NCBI RefSeq assembly: GCF_005671395.1
Contig: NZ_CP040428.1
Span: 3,038,001-3,102,000 of the forward strand
From: Jejubacter calystegiae
GTDB lineage: Bacteria > Pseudomonadota > Gammaproteobacteria > Enterobacterales > Enterobacteriaceae
Reading direction: 5' to 3'
Length of the DNA: 64,000 bases
Shown here: one piece after another, positions 1-8,438 of the stretch
How positions within the stretch are numbered: position 1 is the stretch's first letter
Layout: every line of letters begins with the position of its first letter
Position numbers and translations under genes: made by a program
Notes under the pieces: model-generated
What the model saw: only the letters and a program-made list of their open reading frames with translations
Databases searched by the model: none
What the model was told of the DNA's origin: nothing

Positions 1-303
1 ACCAAACATCACATTCTCCAGCGCCGTCATTTGGGGGAACAGGTAGAACTGCTGGAATACCATGCCCGCCTCCTGGCGAATCAGGCGTTCGTCCACTTTC
101 GGGTCATTGACCTTCATACCATCGACGATCAGGTCGCCAGAGGTGACCTCCTCCAGCTTGTTAATACAGCGCAGCAGGGTCGACTTACCGGAGCCTGAAG
201 GGCCGATTATTACCACTACTTCGCCCTGCTGAATGTGCAGATCGATATTGTGCAGCACCTGAGTTGGCCCAAAGTGCTTGGAAACGTTATTAAACTCAAT
301 CAC
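1..303 (-). CDS. glnQ: Glutamine ABC transporter ATP-binding protein GlnQ (N-terminal 101 codons, cut by window edge)
   Basis: This is the ATPase that powers glutamine uptake with GlnP (membrane) and GlnH (periplasm). Only the first 101 residues are inside the window. The Walker A motif GPSGSGKS is at about residues 34-41, and the Q-loop region follows near residue 90. I chose a GTG start at 301-303. It overlaps the glnP stop (TGA at 300-302) in a GTGA junction, typical of translational coupling. The visible part closely matches E. coli GlnQ. It is last in the glnHPQ operon and should share the nitrogen control seen upstream of glnH. Confidence 0.97.
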   Translation of the reverse strand, partial: MIEFNNVSKHFGPTQVLHNIDLHIQQGEVVVIIGPSGSGKSTLLRCINKLEEVTSGDLIVDGMKVNDPKVDERLIRQEAGMVFQQFYLFPQMTALENVMFG

Positions 304-959
304 AGGATCTTCATCCTTCTTTCGAGGCGACGCAGAACAAAGCTCAGCACCAGGGTGATAATCAGATAGATAACCGCGACGGCGCTCCAGATTTCCAGCG
401 CCCGGAAGTTACCGGCGATAATCTCCTGCCCCTGGCGGGTCAGCTCCGCTACGCCTATCACGATAAACAGCGAGGTATCTTTGATGCTGATAATCCACTG
501 GTTACCCAGCGGCGGCAGCATGCGGCGCAGGGCCAGCGGCAGAATCACGTAGCGAATGGTATCGCGGCGTGAAAGGCCCAGCGCCAGGCCCGCTTCGCGA
601 AATCCTTTATGGATAGAGAGCACGGCGCCGCGGGTAATTTCAGCAATATAGGCGCCCGAGTTAATCATGATGGTGACTACTGCGGCGGTGAAGGGATCGA
701 TACGCAGATCGGAAAAGGCCATCGGCAGGGCAAAGTAGATAAACATGACCTGCACCACGATGGGGGTGCCGCGAATCAGTTCAATAAATGCCAGGGCCAG
801 ATGATTCAGGATCCAGCCGCCAAAGCTGCGGGCGAAACCGGCGATAAGACCGATAACCAGCCCGCCCAGCAGGCCGAGTACCGAGATCCAAAGCGTCATT
901 TTTGCGCCTTCCAGCAGCAGCGGTATCGCAGGCCAGATGGCGCTCCAGTCAAACTCCAT
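300..959 (-). CDS. glnP: Glutamine ABC transporter permease GlnP
   Basis: Inner-membrane channel subunit of the glutamine importer, 219 residues, the same length as E. coli GlnP. It begins [10 protein letters not shown] and has about five hydrophobic segments. The EAA-type loop that contacts the ATPase is seen as [20 protein letters not shown] in the second half. A longer frame runs upstream to 1049, but those residues are polar and unlike the family, so I start at the ATG at 957-959. It lies 65 bp after glnH and overlaps glnQ by 3 bp. Confidence 0.97.
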   Translation of the reverse strand: MEFDWSAIWPAIPLLLEGAKMTLWISVLGLLGGLVIGLIAGFARSFGGWILNHLALAFIELIRGTPIVVQVMFIYFALPMAFSDLRIDPFTAAVVTIMINSGAYIAEITRGAVLSIHKGFREAGLALGLSRRDTIRYVILPLALRRMLPPLGNQWIISIKDTSLFIVIGVAELTRQGQEIIAGNFRALEIWSAVAVIYLIITLVLSFVLRRLERRMKIL

Positions 960-1024
960 GATGATTTCCTGTCGCAAACAAAGCAGAAGTGGGCGGGGGG
1001 CGAGCTCCCCCCTCGCTGTGAGGA

Positions 1025-1768
1025 TTATTCCGGATCTTTGCCGAACCACTTTTTATAGATTTGGTCGTAAGTACCGTTTTCACGCAGGGTTTTCAGCGCG
1101 CCGTTGACTTTGTCGCGCAGTTCGCTGCCTTTCGGGAAGGCGATGCCATACTGTTGGGCTTCCAGCGAATTGCCCACCGCTTTGAACTTGCCCTGACCGG
1201 CGGTCTTAATAAAGTAGAGGATGTTTGGCGTGTCGTGCAGCACCGCGTCGGCGCGCCTGGTGCCCAGCTCCATATAGGCATTGTCGATGTTCGGGAACTG
1301 GCGCAGATCTTTGGTCTTAATGTTTTGCTTCGCGTAATCCACCGAACCCGTACCGCTCTTCACGGCCAGCACCTTACCGTCGAGATCTTTAACGCTCTTC
1401 ACCTCGTCGTTATTAGCCCTGACCATTACCAACAGACCGCTCTTGTAGTAGCCGTCGGAGAAGTCGATGGCGCGTTTGCGCTCGTCGGTAATAGTGATAC
1501 CCGCCAGCGCGAGATCGACATTACGGGTTTGCAGCGCCGGAATAATGCCGCTGAAATCCATGGGCTTCAGGGTGTAGTCCAGTTTGAGCTCTTTGGCGAT
1601 GGCGGCCCAGAGGTCAATATCAAAACCGACATACTGATTTCCCTGCTTAAACTCAAAGGGAACAAAGGCGGTATCGGTCGCCACGATCAATTTTTTTTCT
1701 GCAGCCGTAGTCGAAACGGCGAAAGCGAGAGTGAGTGCAGCCAAAGAACACTTCAAAACAGACTTCAT
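1025..1768 (-). CDS. glnH: Periplasmic glutamine-binding protein GlnH
   Basis: Solute-binding protein that captures L-glutamine in the periplasm and delivers it to GlnPQ. It has 247 residues and a signal peptide (MKSVLK, a hydrophobic stretch, then TTAA before EKK, cleavage near residue 22). The SBP family-3 fold shows [10 protein letters not shown] near the N terminus, then LALAGITIT and the C-terminal [11 protein letters not shown] used the ATG at 1766-1768 because the upstream in-frame residues are not signal-like. It is first in glnHPQ, preceded by a sigma-54-like promoter and NtrC-like sites. Confidence 0.97.
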   Translation of the reverse strand: MKSVLKCSLAALTLAFAVSTTAAEKKLIVATDTAFVPFEFKQGNQYVGFDIDLWAAIAKELKLDYTLKPMDFSGIIPALQTRNVDLALAGITITDERKRAIDFSDGYYKSGLLVMVRANNDEVKSVKDLDGKVLAVKSGTGSVDYAKQNIKTKDLRQFPNIDNAYMELGTRRADAVLHDTPNILYFIKTAGQGKFKAVGNSLEAQQYGIAFPKGSELRDKVNGALKTLRENGTYDQIYKKWFGKDPE

Positions 1769-1822
1769 AGCTCTTCCTTTTGGTATGCCCGGTGAACGCA
1801 CCGGGTCGGACTAAACGCAGTA

Positions 1823-1838
1823 TGAAAAATTCATGCCA
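1823..1838 (-). promoter_or_regulatory. Putative sigma-54 promoter of glnHPQ (glnHp2-like)
   Basis: The minus strand reads TGGCAT-N5-TTTCA (1838 down to 1823), against the sigma-54 consensus TGGCAC-N5-TTGCA. The -24 GG is intact, but the -12 element has TC where GC is usual. As I recall, E. coli glnHp2 has the same unusual T at -13. The element lies 55-70 bp upstream of the glnH start. Assigned by pattern and gene identity only. Confidence 0.55.
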
Positions 1839-1882
1839 TGATATCTAACTGACTGAATTCATTGATTGTTAAAAGTGAGCCC

Positions 1883-1928
1883 TGCACTAGCGTGCAGACA
1901 ATAATCGGATATTGCACCGGAGTGGGGC
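1883..1928. promoter_or_regulatory. Candidate NtrC (NRI) binding sites upstream of glnH
   Basis: GCACC-N5-GGGGC at 1914-1928 fits the NtrC consensus GCACY-N5-RGTGC with one mismatch. A second dyad, TGCAC-N4-GTGCA, lies at 1883-1896. Both are 45-90 bp upstream of the -24 element, a normal enhancer distance. The second has a shorter spacer than canonical NtrC sites and may be something else. Confidence 0.4.
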
Positions 1929-2040
1929 GCGCTTGCTCATCCGGTTAGCACTACTCTATTTAGCGTAAAATCCACAGGAGGAACAATCGCCTGATAACAA
2001 TTGTGTGAGGTGTTTATTGCAATAATTTAACTTTTGCAGG

Positions 2041-2082
2041 AAGAAAGAAGGGGGGGATGCACTCTGATAGTGCGCCCCCTTA
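2041..2082 (-). terminator. Intrinsic terminator after dps
   Basis: On the minus strand, GGGGG-C-GCACT pairs with AGTGC-AT-CCCCC around the loop ATCAG. A pyrimidine-rich TTCTTTCTTCC tail follows. It starts about 25 bp after the dps stop. Confidence 0.7.
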
Positions 2083-2105
2083 GGGAGGAGGCGCGACAGG
2101 GGGAC

Positions 2106-2609
2106 TTATTCGAGGTTGGCTTCGATGAACCACAGGAATTTATCCAGATCGCGGGAAGCCGCGGTAAAGATATCTGCAGTGTCTTCATCTTTGGCTTCGC
2201 TAATGGCTTTACGTACGTCGTTAGCGACGATGGCATAGCGGTCAGCCAGCTCTTTCAGGTGTTCCTGAACGGTATGAATATCGAGCGGGTAGCTTTTCAG
2301 CGGCGTGTTGCTGTTGATCACCTGGGCAGTGCCCAGTGCAACGCCGCCTAACTGCACGGCACGTTCGGCCATGGTATCCATATGCTCGTTCAGCGCATCA
2401 CGGAAACCATCCAGCATTTCGTGTACGGCAATGAAGTTAGCACCGCGCATATTCCAGTGAGCCTGTTTGGTGATGAGCGCCAGATCGATGAACTGGACAA
2501 CCTGGCGGTTCAGCAACTCAATGGTCTCTTTTTTCTCACCATCAGCCACATCATTGCGGGTGTAAAGCAGCTCAGAAGATTTTGTTTTCACCAGTTTAGC
2601 GGTACTCAT
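2106..2609 (-). CDS. dps: DNA-binding protein from starved cells, Dps (ferroxidase mini-ferritin)
   Basis: Forms 12-subunit cages that bind DNA and oxidise and store iron, protecting stationary-phase DNA from peroxide. At 167 residues it equals E. coli Dps. The inter-subunit ferroxidase ligands are all present: H51, H63, D67, D78 and E82. The lysine-rich N-terminal tail (K5, K8, K10) needed for DNA binding is also there. Start ATG at 2607-2609. It is a single gene with its own terminator. The -10 (CTATACTT) looks like a sigma-S/sigma-70 promoter. Confidence 0.98.
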   Translation of the reverse strand: MSTAKLVKTKSSELLYTRNDVADGEKKETIELLNRQVVQFIDLALITKQAHWNMRGANFIAVHEMLDGFRDALNEHMDTMAERAVQLGGVALGTAQVINSNTPLKSYPLDIHTVQEHLKELADRYAIVANDVRKAISEAKDEDTADIFTAASRDLDKFLWFIEANLE

Positions 2610-2654
2610 GATTTCATGTCCTCTTGATGTTTATGTCCCAAAAAACTTCGGGAA

Positions 2655-2685
2655 TAAGTATAGCACCGCTTTTTTACTCTGCTGG
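2655..2685 (-). promoter_or_regulatory. Putative dps promoter (sigma-S-type -10)
   Basis: The minus strand has a -10 TATACT (2662-2657) inside GCTATACTTA, close to the sigma-S preference CTAYACTT. There is no good -35 at 17 bp (CCAGCA), as is common for sigma-S promoters. It lies about 50 bp before the dps ATG. E. coli dps is known to use sigma-S together with OxyR and IHF; I did not identify those sites here. Confidence 0.5.
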
Positions 2686-2760
2686 TTGCGATATTGCCTA
2701 TTAGTTAAATAGTAATGATGAAATTGTCTTTATTAAATTGTTAATAATCAAAGTGTTGTA

Positions 2761-2793
2761 TTAAAAAGCCAGCATTTCTTGCGAAATACTGGC
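2761..2793 (-). terminator. Intrinsic terminator after rhtA
   Basis: On the minus strand an 11-bp stem with one mismatch (GCCAGTATTTC with GAAATGCTGGC, loop GCAA) is followed by TTTTTAAT. It begins 49 bp past the rhtA stop. The plus strand also has a short A/T tail, so it may work both ways. Confidence 0.8.
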
Positions 2794-2842
2794 AGAAAAA
2801 GCGTAACGACGTATTGTTATTATTTTGTGAAATTTAAGCCGC

Positions 2843-3730
2843 TTAATTAATATCAATACTCTCGACTTTCGGCTCGCGTTTTAGCGTCAGTGTGGAGCCC
2901 ACAGAGGCCAGAACGATCGACAGCAGGCCCAACAACTGGATGGCGCTCAGGCGCTCCCCCAGGAACAGCATTCCGGAGAGCGCAGCCATACCCGGCTCCA
3001 TGCTCATCAGGGTACCGAAAGTACGGGTAGGCAGACGGGTCAGCGCCACCATCTCCAGCGAGTAGGGGAGTGCGGTGGAAAGTACGGCAATGGCCAGTCC
3101 CAGCGGCAGCAGCGACCACTGCCATAATGCAGGGCCCGCCTGCCAGGCGCCGACAGGAATGAAAACCAGTGCTGCAATCACTGAGCCCATCGCCACGGTG
3201 GCCGGACCGTGGCCGTCGCCAGCGCGCTGACCGGTCAGGATATAGACGGCCCAGCAGGCGCCCGCCAGCAGCGCCCAGGCGGCGCCTGCTGGATCAATAC
3301 CCGAAATCCCGTCACCCAGCGGCAGCAGCATCCACAGGCCGCCGATGGCAAGCAGCACCCACAGGAAATCAACGGGGCGGCGGGATGAGAAAAGCGCCAC
3401 TGCCAGCGGCCCGGTAAATTCCAGGGCTACGGCGATCCCCAGCGGGATACTGTGCAGAGAGAGGTAAAAGAAGTAGTTCATTCCCCCCAGAGCCAGCCCG
3501 TAAAGCAGCAGCGGGATGCGCTGTTCGGGCTGAAAGCGCAGACGCCAGGGTTTAAATACCACCACCAGAATCAGGGTGCCCAGCGCCAGGCGCAGCGCGG
3601 TGACGCCGGGGGCGCCGACCAGGGGGAACAGGGATTTGGCGAGAGAAGCGCCGCTCTGAATAGAGGTCATGGCGATGAGCAGCAGCACCACGGGCACCCA
3701 GGCGGGCGATTTACGGGACAACGTTGGCAT
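2843..3730 (-). CDS. rhtA: Threonine/homoserine exporter RhtA (EamA family)
   Basis: Inner-membrane exporter of threonine and homoserine, 295 residues as in E. coli. It has about ten hydrophobic segments in two EamA repeats. Conserved stretches include LAKSLFPLVGAPGVTALRLA near the N terminus and TRLPTRTFGTLMSMEP in the second repeat. Start ATG at 3728-3730. It is between dps and the divergent ompX, with its own terminator at 2761-2793. K-12 has the same neighbours. Confidence 0.96.
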   Translation of the reverse strand: MPTLSRKSPAWVPVVLLLIAMTSIQSGASLAKSLFPLVGAPGVTALRLALGTLILVVVFKPWRLRFQPEQRIPLLLYGLALGGMNYFFYLSLHSIPLGIAVALEFTGPLAVALFSSRRPVDFLWVLLAIGGLWMLLPLGDGISGIDPAGAAWALLAGACWAVYILTGQRAGDGHGPATVAMGSVIAALVFIPVGAWQAGPALWQWSLLPLGLAIAVLSTALPYSLEMVALTRLPTRTFGTLMSMEPGMAALSGMLFLGERLSAIQLLGLLSIVLASVGSTLTLKREPKVESIDIN

Positions 3731-4097
3731 CCTGCATCCTGTCAGTTTTTGTCAATGAATCGTTAATAAAGGAAAATCTGGCTCAGTGTAATGGAAGAGT
3801 TGTTTCTGGTTTAGCATCCGTTGAAAAAAAAGTTTCTGCCGATCGTTATGATTCGCGGCATCAGAAGTTCCCTACGAACGATGATTTTAGGATTAATCTG
3901 AATGGAAGCCTGCGGGAATGAGGACCATAATAGCATTCCGCCTGCAAAATTACGTGTCTTATGAAAGGGATAGTCAGTTCTGGAAACGTTCTGTTACATG
4001 AAATGGCGCCTTAGACAACGCAAATCCCGCAGAGTTTCTTAAAGTAGTTTGATATATTTATAACTTAGGACTTACTTGAAGCACATTTGAGGTGGTT
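3731..4097. other. Divergent rhtA/ompX intergenic region, no further gene seen
   Basis: This 367-bp stretch holds the divergent promoters. An AT-rich block at 4040-4070 with TTGATATATTTATAACTTAG is the likely ompX promoter area. I found no ORF with a ribosome binding site and family resemblance, and no sRNA I recognise. Confidence 0.5.
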
Positions 4098-4610
4098 ATG
4101 AAAAAAATTGCATGTCTTTCAGCTCTGGCCTGTGTTCTGGCCGTTTCCGCCGGTTCTGCAGTGGCCGGTACCGCAACTGTTTCTGGTGGCTACGCGCAGA
4201 GTGATTTCCAGGGCGTTGCCAGCAAAGCTAACGGTTTCAACCTGAAGTACCGTTATGAGTTCGACAACAGCCCGCTGGGCGTTATCGGCTCCTTCACCTA
4301 CACCGAGCACGATCGTACCGGTCGCGGTGGTGACTATCAGAAAGGCCAGTACTATGGTCTGACTGCGGGTCCGGCTTACCGTCTGGCTGACTGGGTTAGC
4401 ATCTACGGCGTAATCGGTGTGGGCTATGGTAAATTCCAGACCACCCAGTACCCGGATCACGGCGACATGAGCGACGCAGGCTTCTCCTACGGTGCGGGTC
4501 TGCAGTTCAACCCGATCGAAAACGTTGCTCTGGACTTCTCTTACGAGCAGAGCCGTATTCGTAGCGTTGACGTTGGCACCTGGATCGCTGGTGTTGGTTA
4601 CCGCTTCTAA
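4098..4610 (+). CDS. ompX: Outer membrane protein OmpX
   Basis: Small eight-stranded outer-membrane beta-barrel, 170 residues (171 in E. coli). The signal peptide ends near AVAG (cleavage about residue 23). The mature part alternates polar and hydrophobic residues and ends with aromatic F after GVGYR, as outer-membrane insertion requires. Conserved stretches are NSPLGVIGSFTYTE and ENVALDFSYEQSRIRSVDVG. I start at the ATG at 4098, with GAGGTGG just upstream, rather than 6 bp earlier. In E. coli this ribosome-binding region is the target of sRNAs such as CyaR; the conserved leader suggests the same. A strong terminator follows. Confidence 0.97.
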   Translation: MKKIACLSALACVLAVSAGSAVAGTATVSGGYAQSDFQGVASKANGFNLKYRYEFDNSPLGVIGSFTYTEHDRTGRGGDYQKGQYYGLTAGPAYRLADWVSIYGVIGVGYGKFQTTQYPDHGDMSDAGFSYGAGLQFNPIENVALDFSYEQSRIRSVDVGTWIAGVGYRF

Positions 4611-4635
4611 TCCTTCCCTCTTACAGGGAAAGAGA

Positions 4636-4664
4636 AAAATCCGCCTTCACGGCGGATTTTTTTT
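4636..4664 (+). terminator. Intrinsic terminator after ompX
   Basis: A perfect 10-bp stem AAAATCCGCC/GGCGGATTTT with loop TTCAC runs into eight T residues, 26 bp after the ompX stop. Confidence 0.9.
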
Positions 4665-4804
4665 GCCTGCAGTTTGAGTATAGCCGGGATTAATTCGTCC
4701 GAAAGCGAAGGCCGACGCGGCATGGCAGTTCGCAAAAACAGGATTAAGAGGATGAAAGGCGACGCTGGCTGGTTGCCGGTCAGGGGAGGTATGGGAAAGG
4801 GAGG

Positions 4805-4933
4805 TTAGCGTTGCTCGTTGTTCGAACGCGACGCCTTACCGTTCACCATATCGCACAGCATGTTCAGCAGCATCAGCCGCACCCGAAAGGGAGAGTGGGT
4901 AAACACCAGCATACACCTCTTAAATTCATTCAT
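4805..4933 (-). CDS. mntS: Small manganese-regulatory protein MntS
   Basis: A 42-residue protein, the same length as E. coli MntS (encoded by the RNA once called RybA). It shares the N terminus MNEFKRCM and the central FTHSPFRVRLMLLNMLCDMV; the tail (GKASRSNNEQR) differs. MntS raises available cytoplasmic manganese, at least partly by inhibiting the exporter MntP. The ATG at 4931-4933 has a strong AAGGAGGAG upstream. Two MntR-type operators lie 60-95 bp upstream, so expression should be shut off by Mn-loaded MntR. It is divergent from mntR. Confidence 0.93.
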   Translation of the reverse strand: MNEFKRCMLVFTHSPFRVRLMLLNMLCDMVNGKASRSNNEQR

Positions 4934-4993
4934 CGGCTCCTCCTTCTTCACTCGTTGCCGCGCTTCCTTTGCGACCGTCTGTATTCTATACAG

Positions 4994-5011
4994 ATATAGC
5001 ACAAGCTATAT
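4994..5011. promoter_or_regulatory. MntR box 1 upstream of mntS
   Basis: A perfect palindrome ATATAGC-ACAA-GCTATAT. Its core ATAGC-N4-GCTAT matches the E. coli MntR operator core in mntH and mntS (AAACATAGC-N4-GCTATGTTT). Confidence 0.8.
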
Positions 5012-5014
5012 TGT

Positions 5015-5028
5015 ATAGCTATTGCTAT
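5015..5028. promoter_or_regulatory. MntR box 2 upstream of mntS
   Basis: A second exact ATAGC-TATT-GCTAT core begins 21 bp after the first (4994 versus 5015 for the box edges; 20 bp between core starts), about two helical turns away on the same face. Tandem boxes suggest cooperative MntR binding over the mntS promoter. Confidence 0.7.
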
Positions 5029-5110
5029 TGAGTTAATTTTTTGTGGTTACGCGATGCTGGTTTACAATAAGGGCCGTTAAATTTCATATGCAGCACCCGG
5101 GAGAAGTTGA

Positions 5111-5575
5111 ATGAGCCGTCGCGCAGGTAAGCCAGAAAGCCCCAGAGAAGGAAAGCTGGTTGATGTGGAAGCCCACGTTGAAGGTTTTCGTCAGGTACGC
5201 GAGGCCCACCGCCGGGAGTTGATCGATGATTACGTTGAGCTGATTGACGATCTGATCCGCGAAGTGGGAGAGGCGCGTCAGGTGGATATGGCGGCGCGTC
5301 TGGGGGTCTCACAGCCAACGGTGGCGAAAATGCTCAAGCGCCTGGCCTCGGTGGGATTGATCGAGCAGATCCCCTGGCGCGGCGTGTTTCTGACCGCAGA
5401 AGGGGCGAAGCTGGCAGAGGAGAGCCGGGAACGTCATCAGATAGTGGAAAACTTTCTGCTGGCGCTGGGGGTGAGCCCGGATACCGCCCGCCGCGATGCG
5501 GAAGGGATGGAGCACCACGTTAGCGAAGAGACGCTGGAACTATTCCGCCGCTTTAGCGAGACGCGTCAGGAATAA
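5111..5575 (+). CDS. mntR: Manganese-responsive repressor MntR (DtxR family)
   Basis: DtxR/MntR-family regulator, 154 residues (155 in E. coli). It has an N-terminal extension (about 30 residues), a winged helix with recognition segment [13 protein letters not shown] near residues 67-79, and a metal-binding dimer domain containing [10 protein letters not shown] at the C-terminal end. With Mn2+ it represses mntH and mntS and activates mntP. Start ATG at 5111. It is divergent from mntS, and the two MntR boxes lie between them. In K-12 ybiR follows; here mntR is followed directly by a bidirectional terminator and ldtB. Confidence 0.95.
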   Translation: MSRRAGKPESPREGKLVDVEAHVEGFRQVREAHRRELIDDYVELIDDLIREVGEARQVDMAARLGVSQPTVAKMLKRLASVGLIEQIPWRGVFLTAEGAKLAEESRERHQIVENFLLALGVSPDTARRDAEGMEHHVSEETLELFRRFSETRQE

Positions 5576-5591
5576 CCGTCGTCCCCATAAT

Positions 5592-5619
5592 AAAAAAGGC
5601 CGCTTGTGCGGCCTTTTTT
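5592..5619. terminator. Bidirectional terminator between mntR and ldtB
   Basis: AAAAAAGGCCGC-TTGT-GCGGCCTTTTTT, a perfect symmetric hairpin with an A tract on one side and a T tract on the other, lies between the converging genes. Confidence 0.92.
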
Positions 5620-5635
5620 GCTGTCATAACGGCTA

Positions 5636-6550
5636 TCAGTTAAGACGTACCGGCATACCGGAACGGTTCTCAACGGCTTGCTGCACCACGCTCTGATCGA
5701 CGTCGGCCTGGTCGGTCACTTCACGCAGTTTCTTAGTCAACACAATCGGCACCTCTTCTTTACCGGCCATCTGGGCCTCGGTGGTAGAGAGCGGATTATG
5801 CACTTCGATATAGCGGCTGCCGTCCGGCTCGGTCGTGGTTTTTACCGGCTCATCGATAAACTGCACGCGGGTGCCGACCGGCACGTTCTCGAACAGGAAC
5901 TTAATGTCGTCGTTACGCAGACGCACGCAACCGTGGCTTACCCGCAGCCCGATACCGAAGTTAGCATTGGTGCCGTGGATGGCGTACAGGCGGCCGATAT
6001 ACAGGGCATACAGACCCATCGGGTTATCCGGACCCGCCGGGAATACGGCAGGTAGATATTCACCGCGAGCCTTATATTCGGCGTGCATCTTGGCGGTCGG
6101 GGTCCAGGTGGGGTTCGCGCGCTTGCGCTCTACCTTGGTGGTCCAGTTAATCGGCGTATCTTTACCCAGCTCGCCGATCCCAATCGGCAGAACCACGACG
6201 GTACCGCTGTCTTTCGGGTAGTAGTAAAGACGCATTTCGGCACTGTTGATGATGATGCCCTTACGCGGCGCATCCGGCAGGATGAGCTGCTGAGGAATGG
6301 TCAGCACGGTACCGGCTTTTGGCAGATAGGGATCCACGCCGTGGTTGGCTTCCATCATGTTGGACAGCCCCATCTGGTACTGTGCCGCAAAGTATTCCAG
6401 AGGCTGCTTGTTACCCTCCGGAACGGTGACAACCTGATTCTGGCCGACGAGACGGCTCCCCTCAGGGGGCAGCGGATAGGTTACCGCAGAGGCAGTTTTA
6501 CAAAAACCGACAAGGGTAAATGCTGCCAGTAAAAGCGTACGTAATTTCAT
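5636..6550 (-). CDS. ldtB: L,D-transpeptidase LdtB (YbiS), Braun lipoprotein anchoring
   Basis: Periplasmic enzyme that links Braun lipoprotein to meso-diaminopimelate in peptidoglycan. It has 304 residues: a signal peptide (cleavage after ASA, about residue 22), a LysM-like segment at about 39-85 (VTVPEG to TVLTIP), and a YkuD catalytic domain at about 97-235. The catalytic motif HGTN...SHGCVRL is intact, with the nucleophile at C208 and H206 before it. The length matches E. coli (306). Start ATG at 6548-6550. It converges on mntR; ybiR, present between them in K-12, is missing. Confidence 0.95.
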   Translation of the reverse strand: MKLRTLLLAAFTLVGFCKTASAVTYPLPPEGSRLVGQNQVVTVPEGNKQPLEYFAAQYQMGLSNMMEANHGVDPYLPKAGTVLTIPQQLILPDAPRKGIIINSAEMRLYYYPKDSGTVVVLPIGIGELGKDTPINWTTKVERKRANPTWTPTAKMHAEYKARGEYLPAVFPAGPDNPMGLYALYIGRLYAIHGTNANFGIGLRVSHGCVRLRNDDIKFLFENVPVGTRVQFIDEPVKTTTEPDGSRYIEVHNPLSTTEAQMAGKEEVPIVLTKKLREVTDQADVDQSVVQQAVENRSGMPVRLN

Positions 6551-6795
6551 AGTTAAGTCGCGCAGTTGTTATCGGTGCCACAGAGGCTATTGGTTAAGAT
6601 ACGGTGAAAGTGCCGCCAGCGCATTATAGGAGCATTGGGGCTTTGAGGAAATTCGGATGTGGATGAAATCACATTTTTCACCTGAATTTGTGTATTAGTG
6701 TAGGTTATTTTGTCACGGATTTGGATCCGGGCGATCCCTGAACGCACTTATGGCATAATGTCGTGTTTATCACACTTTCAACCTGGGGAAGATTC

Positions 6796-8388
6796 TTGTT
6801 AGTTTCCAGTAATGTCACCATGCAGTTCGGCAGTAAGCCGCTGTTCGAAAACATCTCCGTTAAGTTTGGCGGCGGTAATCGCTACGGTCTGATCGGCGCC
6901 AACGGTAGCGGAAAATCAACTTTTATGAAGATCCTGGGGGGCGATCTGCAGCCGAGCGGCGGCAATGTCTCTCACGATCCCGATGAGCGCATCGGTAAGC
7001 TGCGTCAGGATCAGTTCGCCTTCGAACAGTACACGGTGCTGGATACGGTCATCATGGGGCATACGGAACTGTGGGAAGTTAAGCAGGAGCGCGACCGCAT
7101 CTATGCTCTGCCGGAAATGAGCGAAGAAGAAGGCTATAAGGTTGCCGATCTGGAAGTGAAATACGGCGAAATGGACGGTTATTCCGCCGAAGCGCGAGCC
7201 GGTGAACTGCTGCTGGGCGTGGGCATTCCCCAGGAGCAGCACTACGGGCCGATGAGCGAGGTGGCGCCTGGCTGGAAACTGCGCGTGCTGCTGGCTCAGG
7301 CGCTGTTCTCCAACCCGGATATCCTGCTGCTCGACGAACCGACCAACAACCTGGATATCGACACCATTCGCTGGCTGGAGCAGGTGCTTAACGAGCGCGA
7401 CAGCACCATGATTATTATTTCCCACGACCGCCACTTCCTGAACATGGTCTGCACCCATATGGCGGATCTCGACTACGGCTCGCTGCGGGTGTATCCTGGC
7501 AACTACGATGAGTATATGACCGCGGCGACCCAGGCGCGCGAACGCCTGTTGTCGGATAACGCTAAGAAGAAGGCGCAGATCGCCGAACTTCAGTCATTCG
7601 TCAGTCGCTTTAGCGCCAACGCTTCCAAATCGCGTCAGGCCACCTCCCGCGCCCGTCAGATAGACAAAATCAAGCTGGAAGAGGTGAAAGCCTCCAGTCG
7701 CCAGAACCCGTTCATCCGCTTTGAGCAGGATAAAAAACTGTTCCGTAATGCGCTGGAAGTGAAGGATCTCAGCAAGGGGTTCGATAACGGCCCGCTGTTC
7801 AGCGGCTTCGGCACGCTGATGGAAGTGGGCGAGAAGCTTGCGGTGCTGGGCACCAACGGCGTGGGTAAATCGACCCTGCTGAAAACCCTGGTGGGCGAAC
7901 TGACGCCAGACAATGGTACGGTGAAGTGGTCCGAAAACGCGCGCATTGGCTACTACGCTCAGGATCACGCCGCGGACTTTGACTGCGATCTGAATGTTTT
8001 CGACTGGATGAGCCAGTGGAAACAGGAAGGGGATGACGAGCAGGCTGTGCGTAGCGTGCTGGGTCGTCTGCTGTTCAGCCAGGATGATATCCGCAAACCG
8101 GTGAAGGTGCTATCCGGGGGTGAGAAAGGACGGATGCTGTTCGGCAAGTTGATGATGGAGCGCCCCAATATCCTGGTGATGGATGAACCTACCAACCACC
8201 TGGATATGGAGTCCATCGAGTCGCTGAACAGCGCGCTGGAGCTTTATGAAGGAACGCTGGTCTTTGTCTCCCACGACCGTGAGTTCGTAAGCTCTCTGGC
8301 GACCCGCATCGTGGAAATCACGCCTCAGGGCGTGGTCGACTTCGGCGGTGGTTACGAAGAGTATCTGCGCAGTAAAGGTATCGAATAA
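6796..8388 (+). CDS. ybiT: ABC-F family ATPase YbiT (TTG start)
   Basis: Soluble ABC-F protein with two ATP-binding domains, a group that acts on ribosomes. Walker A motifs are GANGSGKS (residues 34-41) and GTNGVGKS (about residue 350). Walker B blocks are [11 protein letters not shown] and [11 protein letters not shown], joined by a charged linker. I start at the TTG at 6796, which follows GGGGAAG and gives [11 protein letters not shown] and 530 residues, exactly like E. coli. An ATG 33 bp upstream adds residues not found in the family. It is monocistronic; next is the GH31 locus instead of ybiU. Confidence 0.95.
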   Translation: MLVSSNVTMQFGSKPLFENISVKFGGGNRYGLIGANGSGKSTFMKILGGDLQPSGGNVSHDPDERIGKLRQDQFAFEQYTVLDTVIMGHTELWEVKQERDRIYALPEMSEEEGYKVADLEVKYGEMDGYSAEARAGELLLGVGIPQEQHYGPMSEVAPGWKLRVLLAQALFSNPDILLLDEPTNNLDIDTIRWLEQVLNERDSTMIIISHDRHFLNMVCTHMADLDYGSLRVYPGNYDEYMTAATQARERLLSDNAKKKAQIAELQSFVSRFSANASKSRQATSRARQIDKIKLEEVKASSRQNPFIRFEQDKKLFRNALEVKDLSKGFDNGPLFSGFGTLMEVGEKLAVLGTNGVGKSTLLKTLVGELTPDNGTVKWSENARIGYYAQDHAADFDCDLNVFDWMSQWKQEGDDEQAVRSVLGRLLFSQDDIRKPVKVLSGGEKGRMLFGKLMMERPNILVMDEPTNHLDMESIESLNSALELYEGTLVFVSHDREFVSSLATRIVEITPQGVVDFGGGYEEYLRSKGIE

Positions 8389-8399
8389 CGGTACTGTGC

Positions 8400-8428
8400 G
8401 TTCCCTCTCCCCGGGCGGGAGAGGGAAC
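8400..8428. terminator. Hairpin between converging ybiT and the GH31 gene
   Basis: A perfect 12-bp inverted repeat, GTTCCCTCTCCC and GGGAGAGGGAAC with loop CGGGC, starts 11 bp after the ybiT stop and ends 10 bp before the end of the opposite gene. There is no long T tract on either strand, so termination may be weak or Rho-assisted. Confidence 0.55.
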
Positions 8429-8438
8429 GACAGCGCCT

